A stretch of 64,000 nucleotides of DNA from Telmatactis stephensoni (taxonomy: Eukaryota; Cnidaria; Anthozoa; Actiniaria; Isophelliidae): the NCBI GenBank assembly GCA_029948255.1, contig JALIZF010001649.1, positions 434,001 through 498,000 on the forward strand. Reading direction: 5' to 3'. A model generated the notes under the pieces. That model worked only from the letters and a program-made list of their open reading frames with translations. It was not told where the DNA came from and ran no database searches. The translations under genes were made by a program, and so were the position numbers. Every line of letters begins with the position of its first letter. Position 1 is the first letter of the stretch. Positions 1-12,710 of the stretch are shown one piece after another.

Positions 1-412
1 CAAAAATGATTTTTGTTGGCTGTAAATGACTATTTTAGTTTGCCGGATCTAATATAAAACACGTAGCACTGTTTTTGCTAAACTACAAGTGTATCCTGAA
101 AAATTAGCAAGGACTATAAGCAAAATGAAGGCTGTGTATTGAGACTTGGAAAAGAGCTGTCTGCACTGAATGGCATTAGCGTCTAGCGCACATTCTAAAA
201 TTTATTTAGAGTTTGTGTATTTGCTGTACGACCAAAGAACAAGCCAGTTGCACAAAGTAAGCTCAATAAACATCAGAAAAAGCAAAATTATAATAGTTCC
301 ATTAAAGCCTACGTCCGTTTTTGTACTAAAAATGAAGTCATGCTGAACTTCTTATAGCAAATTAATTCGGTTTTTGCGTAATGTTATATTAATCAGCAGT
401 AAAGAATTAAAG
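1..412. other. AT-rich intergenic DNA, nothing recognised
   Basis: No open frame, repeat or splice pair that I can support. Confidence 0.5.
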
Positions 413-835
413 CTCACTTGTGAGAATTATAATCTCACTCAATGTGCTTAAAATGATTTGGTGGCCCCCAAAACACAGTAAAATTACCAAACGTCTCGAA
501 AAACCTACGAACTACCACGGACAACCACCACATTCTAATAGAAAGAAATATGATGCATTCTTTTATAATTGTTGTGGTTGTGCGTGGTTGTTCGTGGTAG
601 TCAGTCGTTGTTTTTTTCAAGTACAAATTCTCACTTGTGAGAATTATAATCTCACTCAATGTGCTTAAAATGATTTGGTGGCCCCCAAAACACAGTAAAA
701 TTACCAAACGTCTCGAAAAACCTACGAACTACCACGGACAACCACCACATTCTAATAGAAAGAAATATGATGCATTCTTTTATAATTGTTGTGGTTGTGC
801 GTGGTTGTTCGTGGTAGTCAGTCGTTGTTTTTTTT
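413..835. repeat. 217-bp tandem duplication with internal inverted repeat
   Basis: The segment 413-618 recurs at 630-835 almost without change (period 217, 12-nt spacer). Inside each unit a stretch rich in ACCACGGACAACCACCACA is followed about 60 nt later by its imperfect reverse complement (TTGTGGTTGTGCGTGGTTGT), so each unit is a hairpin, MITE-like. Confidence 0.85.
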
Positions 836-1597
836 GGGAGATTTTGGTCCAAGTTTTTGATAGAAACCTTGGATAATACTACTTAAAATAGAATAATAGC
901 GATTTCCGCTTTTCGGTAGAGAAATGAAATCGAAAAACGGCAAATTCGTATTTTCGACATGCGGGCTTCCTGTGTTGGCCAATCGTGCGATTTGGGACAA
1001 CGATGCAGCATAGTTTCTGGTGACCATGAACCAAAAACGACTTTTTGATGTCACCTTCTTTATATTTTATAAATTTTCTTTGAAATAAAATAAATAATAG
1101 CCTTAAAAACGTTGGTTTTAAAATTTAGCTGTCATAGACAATCTCGGACATAACTGTTAGGACTAATTTCGGCCTTTTAGGATCTTCTCTTTTTTGTTGC
1201 TCAGGATACTTTCCAGCCCTCACCCTCCCCATACAATGTTATAATGGTTGTGAATGTACTTGCAAACTGAACAGCCACCATTTGGCTTCAACACTGAGAG
1301 GGGGGAAGAGGGGGATTGCATGACAAATTCTTTGAAGACCTTGAATTCTTCCAGCAATGACATGAAATCATATTAGACACTGAAAAAGTCCTAGCGGGTT
1401 TTGTCCAAGATTGTAGGAATAAGCATAAATTGATATCATAGAACTTTACTGTTGATTTGACAATAGCAGGGTAAACTGCCAATTGACGGTTACTATCTGC
1501 TTCATACTGAAAGTCACAACATTACTGTGAGTCCCATACACAGTCTGTCCGTGGTCTGTCTCCGTGCCTGAGATGGACGAACAAACAGCGGGCAGAC

Positions 1598-1616
1598 TTT
1601 CTTTCTTTCTTTCTTA
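1598..1616. repeat. (CTTT)n short repeat
   Basis: Four to five CTTT units about 10 nt beyond the gene A stop codon; a similar tract is at 55697-55717. Confidence 0.85.
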
Positions 1617-1625
1617 ATTTCTTTT

Positions 1626-4600
1626 TCAGTACTCAAATACGCCATACATGTAGACATCAACGCACACTCTACCGCTATTATCACCTTGACCGTAGTTTTT
1701 TAAATCTTCTCCATGCCAAAGGCGGTATTCCTCTCCCGATTTAACATCAAACAACGCAGTGGAATTTAGCACAATTTCTGGCGAGCTGACGTTGTACCCA
1801 GGGATTTGGTAGCCAAACATATCTGATTTTAAGATGATGGCGTCAACTGGCAAAATCTTTTTATTGTTACTGTCAGTTAATATCGTCGCCAAATAATTTT
1901 GACCACTCCCCAAAAAATTATAGCATCCCCACTTATTCGTGCCAGATACGCAATTAACAAGCCCAGAAATGTGAACAAGCCTCAGCTTCATCACTCTGCC
2001 AGTGTAGTTAATATGGAAGACGCCAAAGTCATCATCCCTGGTCCCAAAACATACTGGTCCTTCATTCATTTTCAGCCAGTGATCTAGTAGTTAAAATATA
2101 AAGACAAAACCATAACTACAGGTGATTTGGTAGGACTATATATGCACGGGTAATGTTGTCGCTCCACAAGGCGGCGATTAAATGTTACCCACAAATACCG
2201 CAAAGCGCTATTTGTCAATTCTGAAAATAGCGCTATATAAGTAAATAAACATTATTATCATTTTTATTAAATTTTTATTATTAAGTGTCGATCAGTGAAC
2301 AGCTCGCGATTTCAGAGCCATACGTGGCAGTCATGCTGCCACAATTCCTCACATGCTTGAACTTTAGTCTAGACCAAGGTCTCTTTTTACCCCGCTCTGT
2401 TTTGCCCTAGCAGAGCGTGTTAAAAAATGGACTGGGTATAGGTAAGGCTTGCAACTACGGGGTGATTCAGTTTTGCTTGAGAAGTGTTGAAAACGCTCTT
2501 GGCCTAAAGTAACAACAACGACGACGACAACAAGAGCACAGCCTAATCGAGCTAAGCAGCTGGGTCATGCGGGCTAATTGATTCATTGTAGGTGTAAGTG
2601 CCGGATATTTGGACTTCATTACACAAGTTACACCTCTTGGAGGAAGAAAAGGCTTTTTCGATTCCCATTTTTCGCGGAGAGCTTGGACGTAGAATTCCCT
2701 TAAAAACGCTTGTAAAACTCAAAAGTGCCCCTTGCCTACCCCTCTTGAAAACTGATTCGAAAAAATGCTTTTTTACACCAAACGTGTAGACTTGACATAT
2801 AACTGTAACAAAGTCTTTTGGTAACAGACTTTATTTACATGTAAGACCACGCGCCTCAAAATAAAGCTATTGACAAAGACGTTTTGAACAATTGAAAAGG
2901 ATAAGTGTTTGTTCAAAGCGTTAAAATGTCAACTGAGAAACAACGGCCAGAGAATACGTGTGTTTTTCTTTGGTTATAATGAAACTGGGGCCCGTTTCTC
3001 AAAAGACCCGATAACTTTACGGACCCGTTAACTTATTTGATTTATTTAGGTTGACGAGTCCGTAAAGTTATCGGGTCTTCTGAGAAACGGGCCCCTGGAT
3101 AGATAGCTGTATATGGCAAAGCACCCCTAAATTAATCTGGGCACGCGGCTCCATTTTATTTTATTTGCACAGCACCCGAAATTATCATATATAGTGTGAA
3201 CAGAAAGTTTGTTGGCGGCCTGATAGGGGAATAAATATTAGGAAATAATACAATTCTATCGTTCAGTGGTAAGTGCCACTTTTCCTAACTTTGTTGACAT
3301 GTTATGCAGAAATTCCCGCAACAAAAAGTAAAATCGCCCGCTTTTCACATGCGCAATTTGGGGTTCCCATAACCGTACTTGTCGAACAAATCTTGATGTA
3401 AACATTGTCCACAATCGTAATAGATAGTGACCTATATAATAAACGTTTGAAATTATAAAACAAATGAGCAACTAATGATGGGCAAAGTACACATGTATTT
3501 CAAAAGCTAGTCTAAAAGGTGACAAGACAAAAACAAATGCGGTTATGCGGCACCTTTGTATAACATCGTACAAAATGGCACTTTTCATTACATCGCTGGC
3601 ATTTATGTAACGCCGAAATCGCCGTACAAATTGCAGAAAAATCGCCAGCTGTTCATGTCGTGGGATAAAGTTGCTCGCGTTAACAGCAATTTAAAGTTAG
3701 TGAGCCACTTACATGGTTTTCTGCTGGGAATAGTTCTGTAGTAACAGTTGTCTTTCTGTATGTAAGATGTTGGTGCTGTTCTTTTATTTTGACTGTTCAA
3801 GGAACATTTCCCTGTTGTCGTGTCATAGTTGACACTCATGCAATTTTCATCTTTCTCACATTCAAACCAACACAGTGCATAGCTTGTGAAGAAAGATTTG
3901 TAGTCGGTACCATTCAGATAAAATCCGTACTCTTCATTCTCGTAGATCGTTTCTATTTGGAAGACTTGCTGAAGAATACTTGAACGGATCTCGATCAAAA
4001 TAACCACTAAGAGTGGAATTAACCAGGTGAGCTGCAAAAAATATGAATGGATGGAAATCTGTGAAAAAAGTTGGAAATCATAGGAAATTGCAATTTGACA
4101 GAATGTATAGGAAATGCAATTTCCTATGTATATTTCCTACTTATTTCCTACATATTTCCTACATAGAAAATAGACAAACGTTTCCAGTGTATCTACCCCT
4201 AACAGAGCCGGGAAGCCAAGTGTCGACCGCATGCTACTGAGTCACACTTCTTTGAGTCCTTGTGTGACGTTTTTTACCGGTTTAGGTTCCAGGCCATTGT
4301 ATGAACAGAAGTGAACAACAGAACGTAAGGCAAATCTTTAAATTTTTATGAGGTTTTCAGAAATATACTTGGAAGTTTTGGGTGTAAAAACTGCAAGGAA
4401 ACCTGTGAATTGCAATCTTCTTGTTTTGCCGCCATTATGAAGCTATATGCCACGCCATCGTGACGTTACATCGCAGACATCACTGTACCACGGTTTTCCT
4501 TAGAGACGGTCCCTTCCTTCTGTTTGAAACAGATAGACTAGATAGACGCATGCTACGAAACTTTTCAAGCTTAATTGTAAAGTATCATCCTGATCTCCGT

Positions 4601-6691
4601 TCGTTTTAAGGCTTTTACCATATTAAACAGAAACACAACCTCGCCAATTTACTAATCAGTATACACTGTAACACTGTAAGAGTCAATCATTTAAAATGCT
4701 CCTAACCCCTGTCATTTTCCATTTTGATGAAAAGTTGGAACATTTCTAATGACTTGCACGAAAAAATTACGCGATTTGAATGAATTCCGAATTTTTTACA
4801 CAATTTTAAAGTTTGGAGTTCCATGGAACATTTTCAAAAAACTTAAGTCTGGATAGACGTCACACTCTTTTGTTCGTTTCAAAAATTTATTGTGCAGTAC
4901 AAAAGAGTGTGACGTCTACCCAGGCGGAAACTTATTTACTCCGACTTCAGACTCTTAGGAATTGCAGCTTTTGCTGGGCTTTTTTCGCCTATAAATACGA
5001 AAAATCAGTTTTCAGTAGCTTTGAGTGAAATTCAAAGTGTTTTCAAATCTATATCACTTCAATGATCGAATTAGTCAACCAAGTTCCCATATATTCTCAG
5101 GTGTGCCACCAGAGGAAGCGAAATTTTGTACAAGAACACTTACAGTTATGCCAGAGATACAAAAAAAATTTCGATTTTTGAAAATTCGTATCTCCTTGAT
5201 TTTTAAACTGGTATCCTTCAAACTTCACAGTTTTTTTGATTTTAATGTGCTCTTTCCAGCTATGGTCATTGTTTTTCAGTTTGGGAACTTTTGGAATTAC
5301 ATGAAAAAGCCGTTAGTATGAAATGACTGTAGCAATTTACAAAATACGTCATTTACACGTATAAGATTGCAGAATACGTCTTGGTAACTGTCATATTCGG
5401 ATTCAGCATGACAAATTAGTTTAGAATAGTTATGTACCAGCCTCTGCCCCAAAATGCCTTCGGCACTTTTTGCGATCGACTTTTTCAGTTTTGCGCCTAG
5501 TCTAATAGCGCTATTCACCCTTTGTACAACCGGCCCCAGGAGAATTTTGTTTTCGTCTCTGCGGGGAGCCGCCTAATGCGGAACATATTTTCTCACAAGT
5601 AGTCGTCTATATTTTGGTATTGCCGTCTCAAAATCGCAGTTAATCTATAGTATTCGAAGTACTCGGACAGAAACTACAATAGATGACCGACTACTTTCTT
5701 ATCCTAATAACTTAAAGGCTATAGCGAGCGGCCATTCAGGTTTTCTTCCGCAGATGTTCCAAAAAAACGCATCAATTATATATGTGAAGACTTAACAAGT
5801 TCTAATGCTCAGCGTGCTGACAATAAAACAATTGAGTGTTTCTAAACGTACTTTGATGAGAAATTCTTATAATTTTTCAAACGTTAAGTGTTACTTGTAA
5901 CAATACTAAAACAGGCCATTGTTTCTTTTAATAAAACTAACAGAGTGCTCTGAATAAGAGTAAGATAAGAGTAAGATAACTTAAAAAGTCTAATGAAACA
6001 AATATTCTTATTGTGAACTAAAGGGGACAAATCAACAAAGATGTCATTTATATTAAAACTCGTCTTCCATATACACTGGCGACATGCACTTTAAAAGGTT
6101 CCAGGACATAGTTCGTATATATTCTAATCAGTTTAAATTTTGAATTGGAATAAAACTTCAAGAAAATTTTGATTCAATACAAATCAAAATAACTCCGTTC
6201 AGGCTTGTAAAGTATTGGACACATTTAGACAGAAACTTCTATAGATGGACGCCGGCTGTTTTCTTGATAACTTGTAGGGCAACTAATGTTTTCTCTATGT
6301 TCCCAAAAAAGAAATGTATTAATTATGTATGTGTATGCTTAACGAGTTTTGATACTCGTGTTGGAAAAAATAATGACTGCTTGTTTTTTGTTTTTGTATT
6401 TTGATAAGAAATTCTAATATTTTTAACGGAAACTGTTATTTGCATCCAAAAAAAAAAAAAGAAAAAAGAAAAAAGACTAAAACATGCAGTTGTTTCTTTT
6501 AACAAAACCAATATGATGCCCGTTCAACAAAGTGCATGTATGTAGCTTTCAATAAGAGTAAGAAAACTTGAAAATCCAAACGTAACAAATATTTTATGGC
6601 GAGATGAAATAATAATCCGCTTCATCAGAACATGTGATGGAATTGAATGTTTCATGCATGAAAATGTGTAAAAATTGCTACTTACATCCAT
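1626..6691 (-). CDS. Gene A: secreted PAN/Apple-like protein with novel C-terminal domain
   Basis: Three exons read in frame: start exon (ATG 6689-6691, then GAT, ending 6686 before GTAAGT), PAN exon 4031-3713 (319 nt, after TTTTTTGCAG), C-terminal exon 2083-1626 (TGA). Intron 1 is phase 0, intron 2 phase 1. The product is about 260 residues. Residues 3-20 are hydrophobic (signal peptide). Cysteines at 56, 60, 66 and 78 (C-x3-C-x5-C-x11-C) with the NYD and GKC context fit a PAN/Apple fold, followed by C98; NGT at 42 is a glycosylation site conserved in all four paralogues. The C-terminal domain (about 110-260) carries VCFG, a C153/C162 pair, RLWHGEDL and RVCVDVY. I do not recognise this domain; from memory it resembles cnidarian proteins labelled 'uncharacterized skeletal organic matrix protein 5-like', which is unverified. 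Likely role: extracellular recognition or matrix (inference). The start ATG is in ACCATGG context. An alternative first exon at 11457 is possible. Confidence 0.75.
2987..3095. mobile_element. Palindromic MITE in intron 2 of gene A
   Basis: 46-bp arms 2987-3032 and 3050-3095 beginning GGGGCCCGTTTCTC and ending GAGAAACGGGCCCC, with a 17-nt loop. Confidence 0.8.
4690..5125. mobile_element. TIR element, left part (related to 31924-32491)
   Basis: Aligns to the first about 420 bp of the element at 31.9 kb (for example 'gacttcagactcttaggaat'), including its left terminal repeat, but the right end is missing. Confidence 0.6.
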
Positions 6692-6800
6692 GGTTGGATC
6701 CTTCTGTCCTTCGAGCGTCTTCGCTTGGACGTTCAGTAAAGTAGAAACAAATTATATCTGAGTGTTTTGCAGTAGAGGCTGGGTAACTAATGAATTTGTT
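5245..6800 (-). repeat. Duplicated upstream block of gene A (copy 1)
   Basis: This block aligns to 9815-11560 over about 1.5 kb, for example 'ggaattacatgaaaaagccg' at both places and 'ttaattatgtatgtgtat' near each exon 1. Part of the unit (the 'gttccaaaaaa...ttaattat' segment) occurs twice inside it, near 5.75 and 6.29 kb. Related blocks lie at 22.0-23.35 and 32.5-33.9 kb. Presumed promoter and 5'UTR DNA of the PAN genes. Confidence 0.65.
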
Positions 6801-7074
6801 TTGACCCAAGAAACATTATAAAATGACGTCCCTAAATAAGTACCATATCAAGTTTATGGCTGCGCCGAAATCGCCAAAAATGACCTTATTTGGAATTCTT
6901 TTGTTTTAAGTTAAATGGCCGTGACCAACCACCCAAACCACAGAGGGTCCGGCTTGGGAGTCTTATATCAGGAATGAAATGAACTAAAGCTCTTTGGGTT
7001 TCTGTGGCAACCTCAATAATGAAACTAGCCTCGATCACGTAAATGTACCTCGGTAACTTGATAGCGCCAAGTAC

Positions 7075-7390
7075 TACTTGCCGTCATCAATTAAGAACTG
7101 TGCCTTCCTGGCATTCGGTAATTCTCTTCAAATCATCGTCTACTTGCCGTCGTCAATTAAAGAATTGTGCCTTCCTGGCTTCGGTAATTCTCTTCAAATT
7201 ATCGTCTACTTGCCGTCGTCAATTAAAGAACTGTGCCTTCCTGGCATTCTATAATCCTCTTCAAAATATCATCTACTTGCCGTCGTCAATTAAAGAACTG
7301 TGCCTTCCTGGCATTCCGTAATCCTCCTCAAATTATCATCTACTTGCCGTCGTCATTAAAGAACTGTGCCTTCCTGGCATTCCGTAATCC
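7075..7390. repeat. Five tandem copies of a 66-bp unit
   Basis: Units start at 7075, 7141, 7207, 7273 and 7341 (TACTTGCCGTCGTCAATTAA...), with a few substitutions each. The coding frames across them are a by-product of the 66-nt period and show no gene. Confidence 0.9.
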
Positions 7391-7644
7391 CAGGCTCGTA
7401 ACATGGTATATTGGATCAGGGATCAAGCCCCAAAATATGGCCAGGATCAGGGATCAGAGGCCAGGGCTTAGGGATCAAATGGGTGGGATCGAGGATCAGG
7501 GACATTGGGTTAGGATCAGGGATCAGCTCAGTTTTTTGCACCAAAGATTAGGGATCAAAAAGTTCTAAAAACTTGGACTCAGGGATCAAAATTTCCGTAA
7601 AATCCCTAGATCAGTGAACGAAAATATACCATGTTACGAGCCTG
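7391..7644. mobile_element. MITE with GGATCAGG-rich core
   Basis: Terminal inverted repeats of about 22 bp: CAGGCTCGTAACATGGTATA at 7391 and its complement TATACCATGTTACGAGCCTG ending at 7644. The core holds many (A)GGGATCA repeats. Confidence 0.75.
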
Positions 7645-7721
7645 ATATTGTCGGACGAGAGGTTTAAAGCCAAGTATTTGTTTAATTACTTTGAAAAGCC
7701 ATTGTATGGAAATGTGATAAA

Positions 7722-7836
<115 letters not shown>

Positions 7837-7901
7837 TAAAACGCACGGTAAAAATTGATGGAACCGGTAAATTAGCCTTGAAGCCGGGTTCAACAAGTTC
7901 C

Positions 7902-9468
7902 TTAGGCTTCAAGTACTTTTCTCAGAATCCTAGTAGTTCCTAATAGAGCAGACTTTTGCAGAAGTTCTACTCTTGTTGTAACCTCAATCTCTTTCAGGTA
8001 CTCGTTCAGTCTCTTTGTAACACTACCCAGAGCTCCTATTACTATTGGAATAACTGTCACTTTCATTTTCCATAAATATCTAATTTCTCGTGCCAATTCC
8101 TGATACTTTTCAATCTTCTCTTCCTCCTTTTTTTCAATCCTTCCATCAACTGGGATTGCAACATCAACTATTTGACATTTTTGCGCTGTTTTATCTATAA
8201 CAACTATGTCTGGTCTTCTAGCAGAAATTTTGTGGTCGGTTTGGATGGTGAAATCCCACAAAACTTTGAATTTGTCATTTTCTATTACAGCCATTGGCTC
8301 ATGTTCATACCATTTCCCTTCTGGTCCAAATCCCTTTTGCCGAAGGATGTCCCAGTGCAATGCTTTCGCAACAGTATCATGTCTTCGCTTGTACTCCTTT
8401 TGAGCTAACTTTTGGCATTCGCTTACGATATGGTTCACAGTTTCATCTTTGGATTTACACATGCGGCACTTTGAGTCATCATGGCTTTTATCAATCCTTG
8501 CTTTAATGGCATTTGTTCTTAGAGATTGAGTCTGAGCGGCCATAATCAGGCCTTCTGTCTCCTTTTTTAGTTGTCCCTTTACTAGCCACGTCCAGGTTTC
8601 ATTGCTGCTGATTTCTTCAATCATGCTAAGATGTTGGCCATGCAGTGCTCCACCTTTCCATTCACTATACCAATTTCTTCTTTACGCCTCTGCTTGTAAT
8701 GGTCAACACCTTCAGCCTCAATACTTACCCTTGCAGCTGTTATTAGACGTTCTTCATTCTTCTGTATGTAATGTTGTAGACCTAACACAGCTATATCGAC
8801 ACAGTCCTCAACTGCAATTAACCCTCTCCCACCTTCTTTCCTAGGTATATACAACCGTGCAACACAATCTCTTGCTGCCAAAGCTCCCTTCATATTCATT
8901 ATTTTTCTTGTCTGTCTATCCATTTCTTTTAGTTCCAGCCTTGTCCAGTTCACAAAAGGTGCTGAGTATCGTAGTAAGGAGATTGCCCATGAATTGACTG
9001 CCATGATTGAATTACCTCCGTTTAGCTTTGATTGCATAATTTTCCGTACACGCCTGCAATATTCCCTTTTTAACATTACTTTCATATCACCTGTCATCAT
9101 TTGATCTCCTTCTAGAATTCCTAAGTATTTATAGTTATCATTGTCTTTCAGGGATTTAATTTCACTTTCATTAGGAAGTCTAATTCCCTCCGTAAAGACC
9201 TTCTTCCCTCGTTTAAGAGTCAGCATAGAACACTTTTCAATACCAAATTGCATGCCTATATCTTCACTGAATACACACACAGTCTGTACCAATGAATCTA
9301 GTCCCTTGTCGTTCTTGGCAAATAGTTTTAGGTCGTCCTTAAACAAAAGGTGATTGATCTTCTGACCCCCAAACAATTCATAGCCGATATTAACTTCCCT
9401 TAAGATCAATGTCATTGGTATCAGAGATACCACAAACAACAATGGAGACAGAGAATCTCCCTGAAAAA

Positions 9469-9470
<2 letters not shown>
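7902..9470 (-). mobile_element. LINE fragment with restriction-like endonuclease (R4/Dong or R2-like)
   Basis: Read on the minus strand from 9470 to 7902. It begins abruptly at the RT block QGDSLSPLLF and continues through LLFKDDLKLFAKN (the usual YxDD catalytic block, with FKDD here), the thumb and YIPRKEGGRGLI. A frame change at 8621-8624 precedes a C-terminal part with a CCHC knuckle (C-x2-C-x7-H-x4-C) and the restriction-like endonuclease core ARRPDIVV...QIVDVAIP, then the ALLGTTRILRKVL tail and stop. The 5' half of the RT and any N-terminal domain are missing. The element is bounded on both sides by (TAA)n DNA (7727-7836 and 9468-9679). This fits R4/Dong-type LINEs, known to insert into TAA repeats. 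It is dead as written because of the truncation and frameshift. Confidence 0.85.
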
Positions 9471-9510
<40 letters not shown>

Positions 9511-9643
9511 GTTGTTATTGTTATTGTTATTGTTATTGTTATTGTTATTGTTATTGTTATTGTTATTGTTATTGTTATTGTTATTGTTATTGTTATTGTT
9601 ATTGTTATTGTTATTGTTATTGTTATTGTTATTGTTATTGTTA

Positions 9644-9680
<37 letters not shown>
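9468..9680. repeat. (TTA)n - (TTATTG)n - (TTA)n compound microsatellite
   Basis: (TTA)n from about 9470 gives way at about 9508 to around 23 near-perfect TTATTG hexamer units, then (TTA)n again to 9679. It forms the 5' boundary of the LINE fragment. Confidence 0.95.
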
Positions 9681-9682
<2 letters not shown>

Positions 9683-9814
9683 TCTAACATGACCGATCAA
9701 AAAATCAGTAAAATTGTGAAGTTTGAAGGATATAAGTCGATAAATCAAGGAGATACGAATTATCGAAAAACGAAATGTTGTATAAAAACAATTGCAAGAG
9801 ATGCCTACAAATTT

Positions 9815-11560
9815 CAATTTTTTCCACTATGGTCATTGTTTTTAATTTGGGGAACTTTTGGAATTACATGAAAAAGCCGTTAGTATGAAATGACTGTAGC
9901 AATTCACAAAATACGTCATTTACTCGTATAATAATAAAGACGTATAAGATTGCAGAATACGTCTTCGTAACTGTCATATTCGGATTCAGCATGAAAAGTT
10001 AGATTGGATTGTTTATGTTACCAGCGTTCTTTATATTCACTTATCAATCGCCGTCTAGCTGTCAGACATCATATTTGACCGGATTTTTCTAAGTTACACT
10101 AGTTATAGCTCAGCAGAAAATCCAAGTTAAAGTTTATGCAAATGAAGAAAATTATTTATCCGATATAAAGATCAATTATTAATGAGTTTGATATAAGGTT
10201 TTATGATTTTAGCAATTTCTACTCAACTTTCGGGTGAAAACCTTTGCACGACAGCGTAACGCTATTTGATGTAGTGAATATCTTAAACTGATAAATTCTG
10301 GATGGAAGCTTGTTGATAAGTCTAGACACAAATTTCTCATTTTCTATCTTTACTATCATGTTTACCACCCTACGACTAAGGTTGTTGATGTCATTTATAT
10401 TAAAACTCGTCTTCCACAGGCGAAATGCTGTTTAAAAGGTTCCAGGACATAGTTCGCATATTCCAATAACGGATGGACTAAAAAAATTCAATGAAAATCA
10501 AAATAACATGTTTCAAGCTTGTGAAGTATTGAAAATTTTGAGAAAAAATAACAATAGATGACTGACTGTTTTCATAATAAGTTATAGCGGCCACTGATGA
10601 AGTTTTTCCAGATGTTCCGAAAAACAAACGCATTAATTATGTATGTGTATACTTAGCAAGATCTGATACTCGAGTTGGAAACATAATAAAATACTTTTTG
10701 ATGAGAAATTATTTCTTTTTTTACACAAATTGTTACTTGTAACAATACCAAAACAGCCTATAGCTATTGCTTTTTCACAAAACCAACGGGCCCCCTTTTA
10801 ACAAAGTATGCGTAGCTGTCAATAAGAAAAAACTTTAAAACTCAATGTAGTGTAAATTCAATATTTCTATTGCGAACTTAACTGGGGATTTGTGCAAATC
10901 AATTCCGTTTCAATGCAAAGAACTTTAATTCTAACTTTAGATTGTGAAAGTTGCATCCGATATTCATGTTAATTTTTTAACTAAGGGAACGATCCAGTCC
11001 GGATTCCCAATATTGTTAAAACGAATATACATTCTAGAAAAGCGCGCGCAAACAACTAGGTAGATTCCAAATTCGCGTGCAAAACTACGGTTTTTTTGCA
11101 CTGAATGAGGTCTGAGCACGGACCTTTCAGTTTACGATCCGTGGTCTAAAAGCGGATCAAAGCGTCAGTACAATATATATTTTTAGAAAAGCTAAGCCAG
11201 ACTCAACAAACTGAAGTAACATTGAATTTAACTAGTCCTTATTATCAAAACAAGTAATGTTCAAATATACATACATGCATACCAAATATAAAGTTATTGT
11301 TTTGGTCATTCCCGTAAACCACAGCCACTTGATATGTGTTTCTCCCTCACTTTATCGCTTTTTGTTATACCAATACTGTTTAGTGAAAATATTACGAGGA
11401 TTTTGTGCTGGAATCGAAAGTTTCACGAATATAAATGTATCAGATTTACTACTTACATCCATGGTTGGATCCTTCCGTCTTGGGAGCGCCTTCACATGGA
11501 CGTTCAGTAAAATAGAAACAAATTCTAGCTGTTTTGCAGAAGTGGCCGATTTAACCAAAA
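9815..11560 (-). repeat. Duplicated upstream block (copy 2)
   Basis: Aligns to 5245-6800 with scattered substitutions and small indels and ends in the orphan first exon at 11457. An endonuclease-type LINE fragment and microsatellites sit between copies 1 and 2. Confidence 0.6.
11457..11560 (-). other. Orphan first exon of the PAN gene family
   Basis: ATG (11460-11462) plus GAT and a consensus GTAAGT donor, in ACCATGGAT context, preceded by the same 5'UTR-like sequence as the first exons of A and C. It lies in a duplicate of the gene A upstream block. No PAN exon lies between it and gene A's own first exon at 6686, so it is either an alternative first exon of gene A or the relic of a lost fifth gene. 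Confidence 0.6.
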
Positions 11561-12016
11561 AAACAAGACTCAATTGTCTTGTCCCAGTTGTTGATTGGCT
11601 CTCACGTCCGATGACGTCACTCTTCCTAGTTGTAGTAGTAGAAATACAGATTCATACTTGCGATGATGTCACTCCCCGTGAATCTACAAATCCACCGCGA
11701 TTCACACGTCGCAGAATCCCCATTCTGTATACTACTGCCATCCCCGCGCGATGTCTCAAACGTTGTTGTGTTGTGATTTAGTGATAACAGCAATGTACAA
11801 AAGAAATATTAGACGTTGTTTACCTAAAATATTGTGCAAACGCATTCAACATTTCCAGCAATGCCGGGAGTTGTTTACCAACTGCGTTTGCACGGTGCTT
11901 TAAGCACCACGATGTAAACGCCAATGGCAAGCGATCAAGAGGTCTTTAATCATGTGTTTTCCCCCTTCCCCTCCGAAAAAATAAAATATCAAGGTTGCGG
12001 TCTTTGCGACTAGTGT

Positions 12017-12138
12017 GGTAGGTCCTTCATATATGGTACATTATAATGTTTCCTATTGTATATAACGAAATACTATTATTATTATTAAGTTATATACAAT
12101 AGGACCCATTATAATGTATCATATATGAAGGACCTACC
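12017..12138. mobile_element. Palindromic MITE
   Basis: 50-bp arms 12017-12066 and 12089-12138 (GGTAGGTCCTTCATATATG...) around an AT-rich loop. Confidence 0.8.
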
Positions 12139-12710
12139 AGTAGTGTTGGGCCGTGCTCCATGCGACTTTTTGTGATGACTAACTCCTTTGTCTCCCTTCA
12201 TTATTTCACAAAAATCGTCAGAAACCAACTTCTCATAAGTCAATTCAAAGGACTACTAGACCAAGAAGAATTCTATGAATCGGACAAATCAAAAACTACG
12301 TACGACTTTGAATGCGATACTCAAGAGTGTTTTAATAGATTGTTATGCGTAATAAGATGGTAATCGTGAGTGAATAATACACGTATAGGTAGATTTAGCA
12401 AAAGTGCGACGCAAGGTGAAATGTCGTATTATATTTATAATGACCGTTGAGTCCCTGACATCAAGATGTGAGCGTGAAACAAGGAAATGGTAGTGAAATC
12501 GCTAGCGTCCAGAACCTGGCGTCGCGTCGTCATCACGGTCAGGCATGACCACGGTCGACGTTATATGCAATGAATGATTTTCATCTCACGTTCTGATTTC
12601 ATTGCGTCGCATTTGCTAGCTACGTCTCTGTTGAAACAGAGCAAAGCTTATGTGGTCATAAATGATTAGCTTAAAACATGGGCTCCAATATCTTTAACCG
12701 GGCGCGAGGT

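Noticed and set aside
6679..6760. Reading the upstream exon as coding in the frame ending EGSNHG
   Set aside because: That frame is lost in the 23.27-kb copy and changes length between copies; the conserved parts are the ATG, the next codon and the donor.
7075..7390. CRISPR-like array
   Set aside because: Units are contiguous and degenerate without unique spacers, and the genome is animal.
7043..7568. Open frames across the 66-bp repeats
   Set aside because: 66 is a multiple of 3, so a frame open in one unit stays open in all; no codon conservation beyond the repeat.
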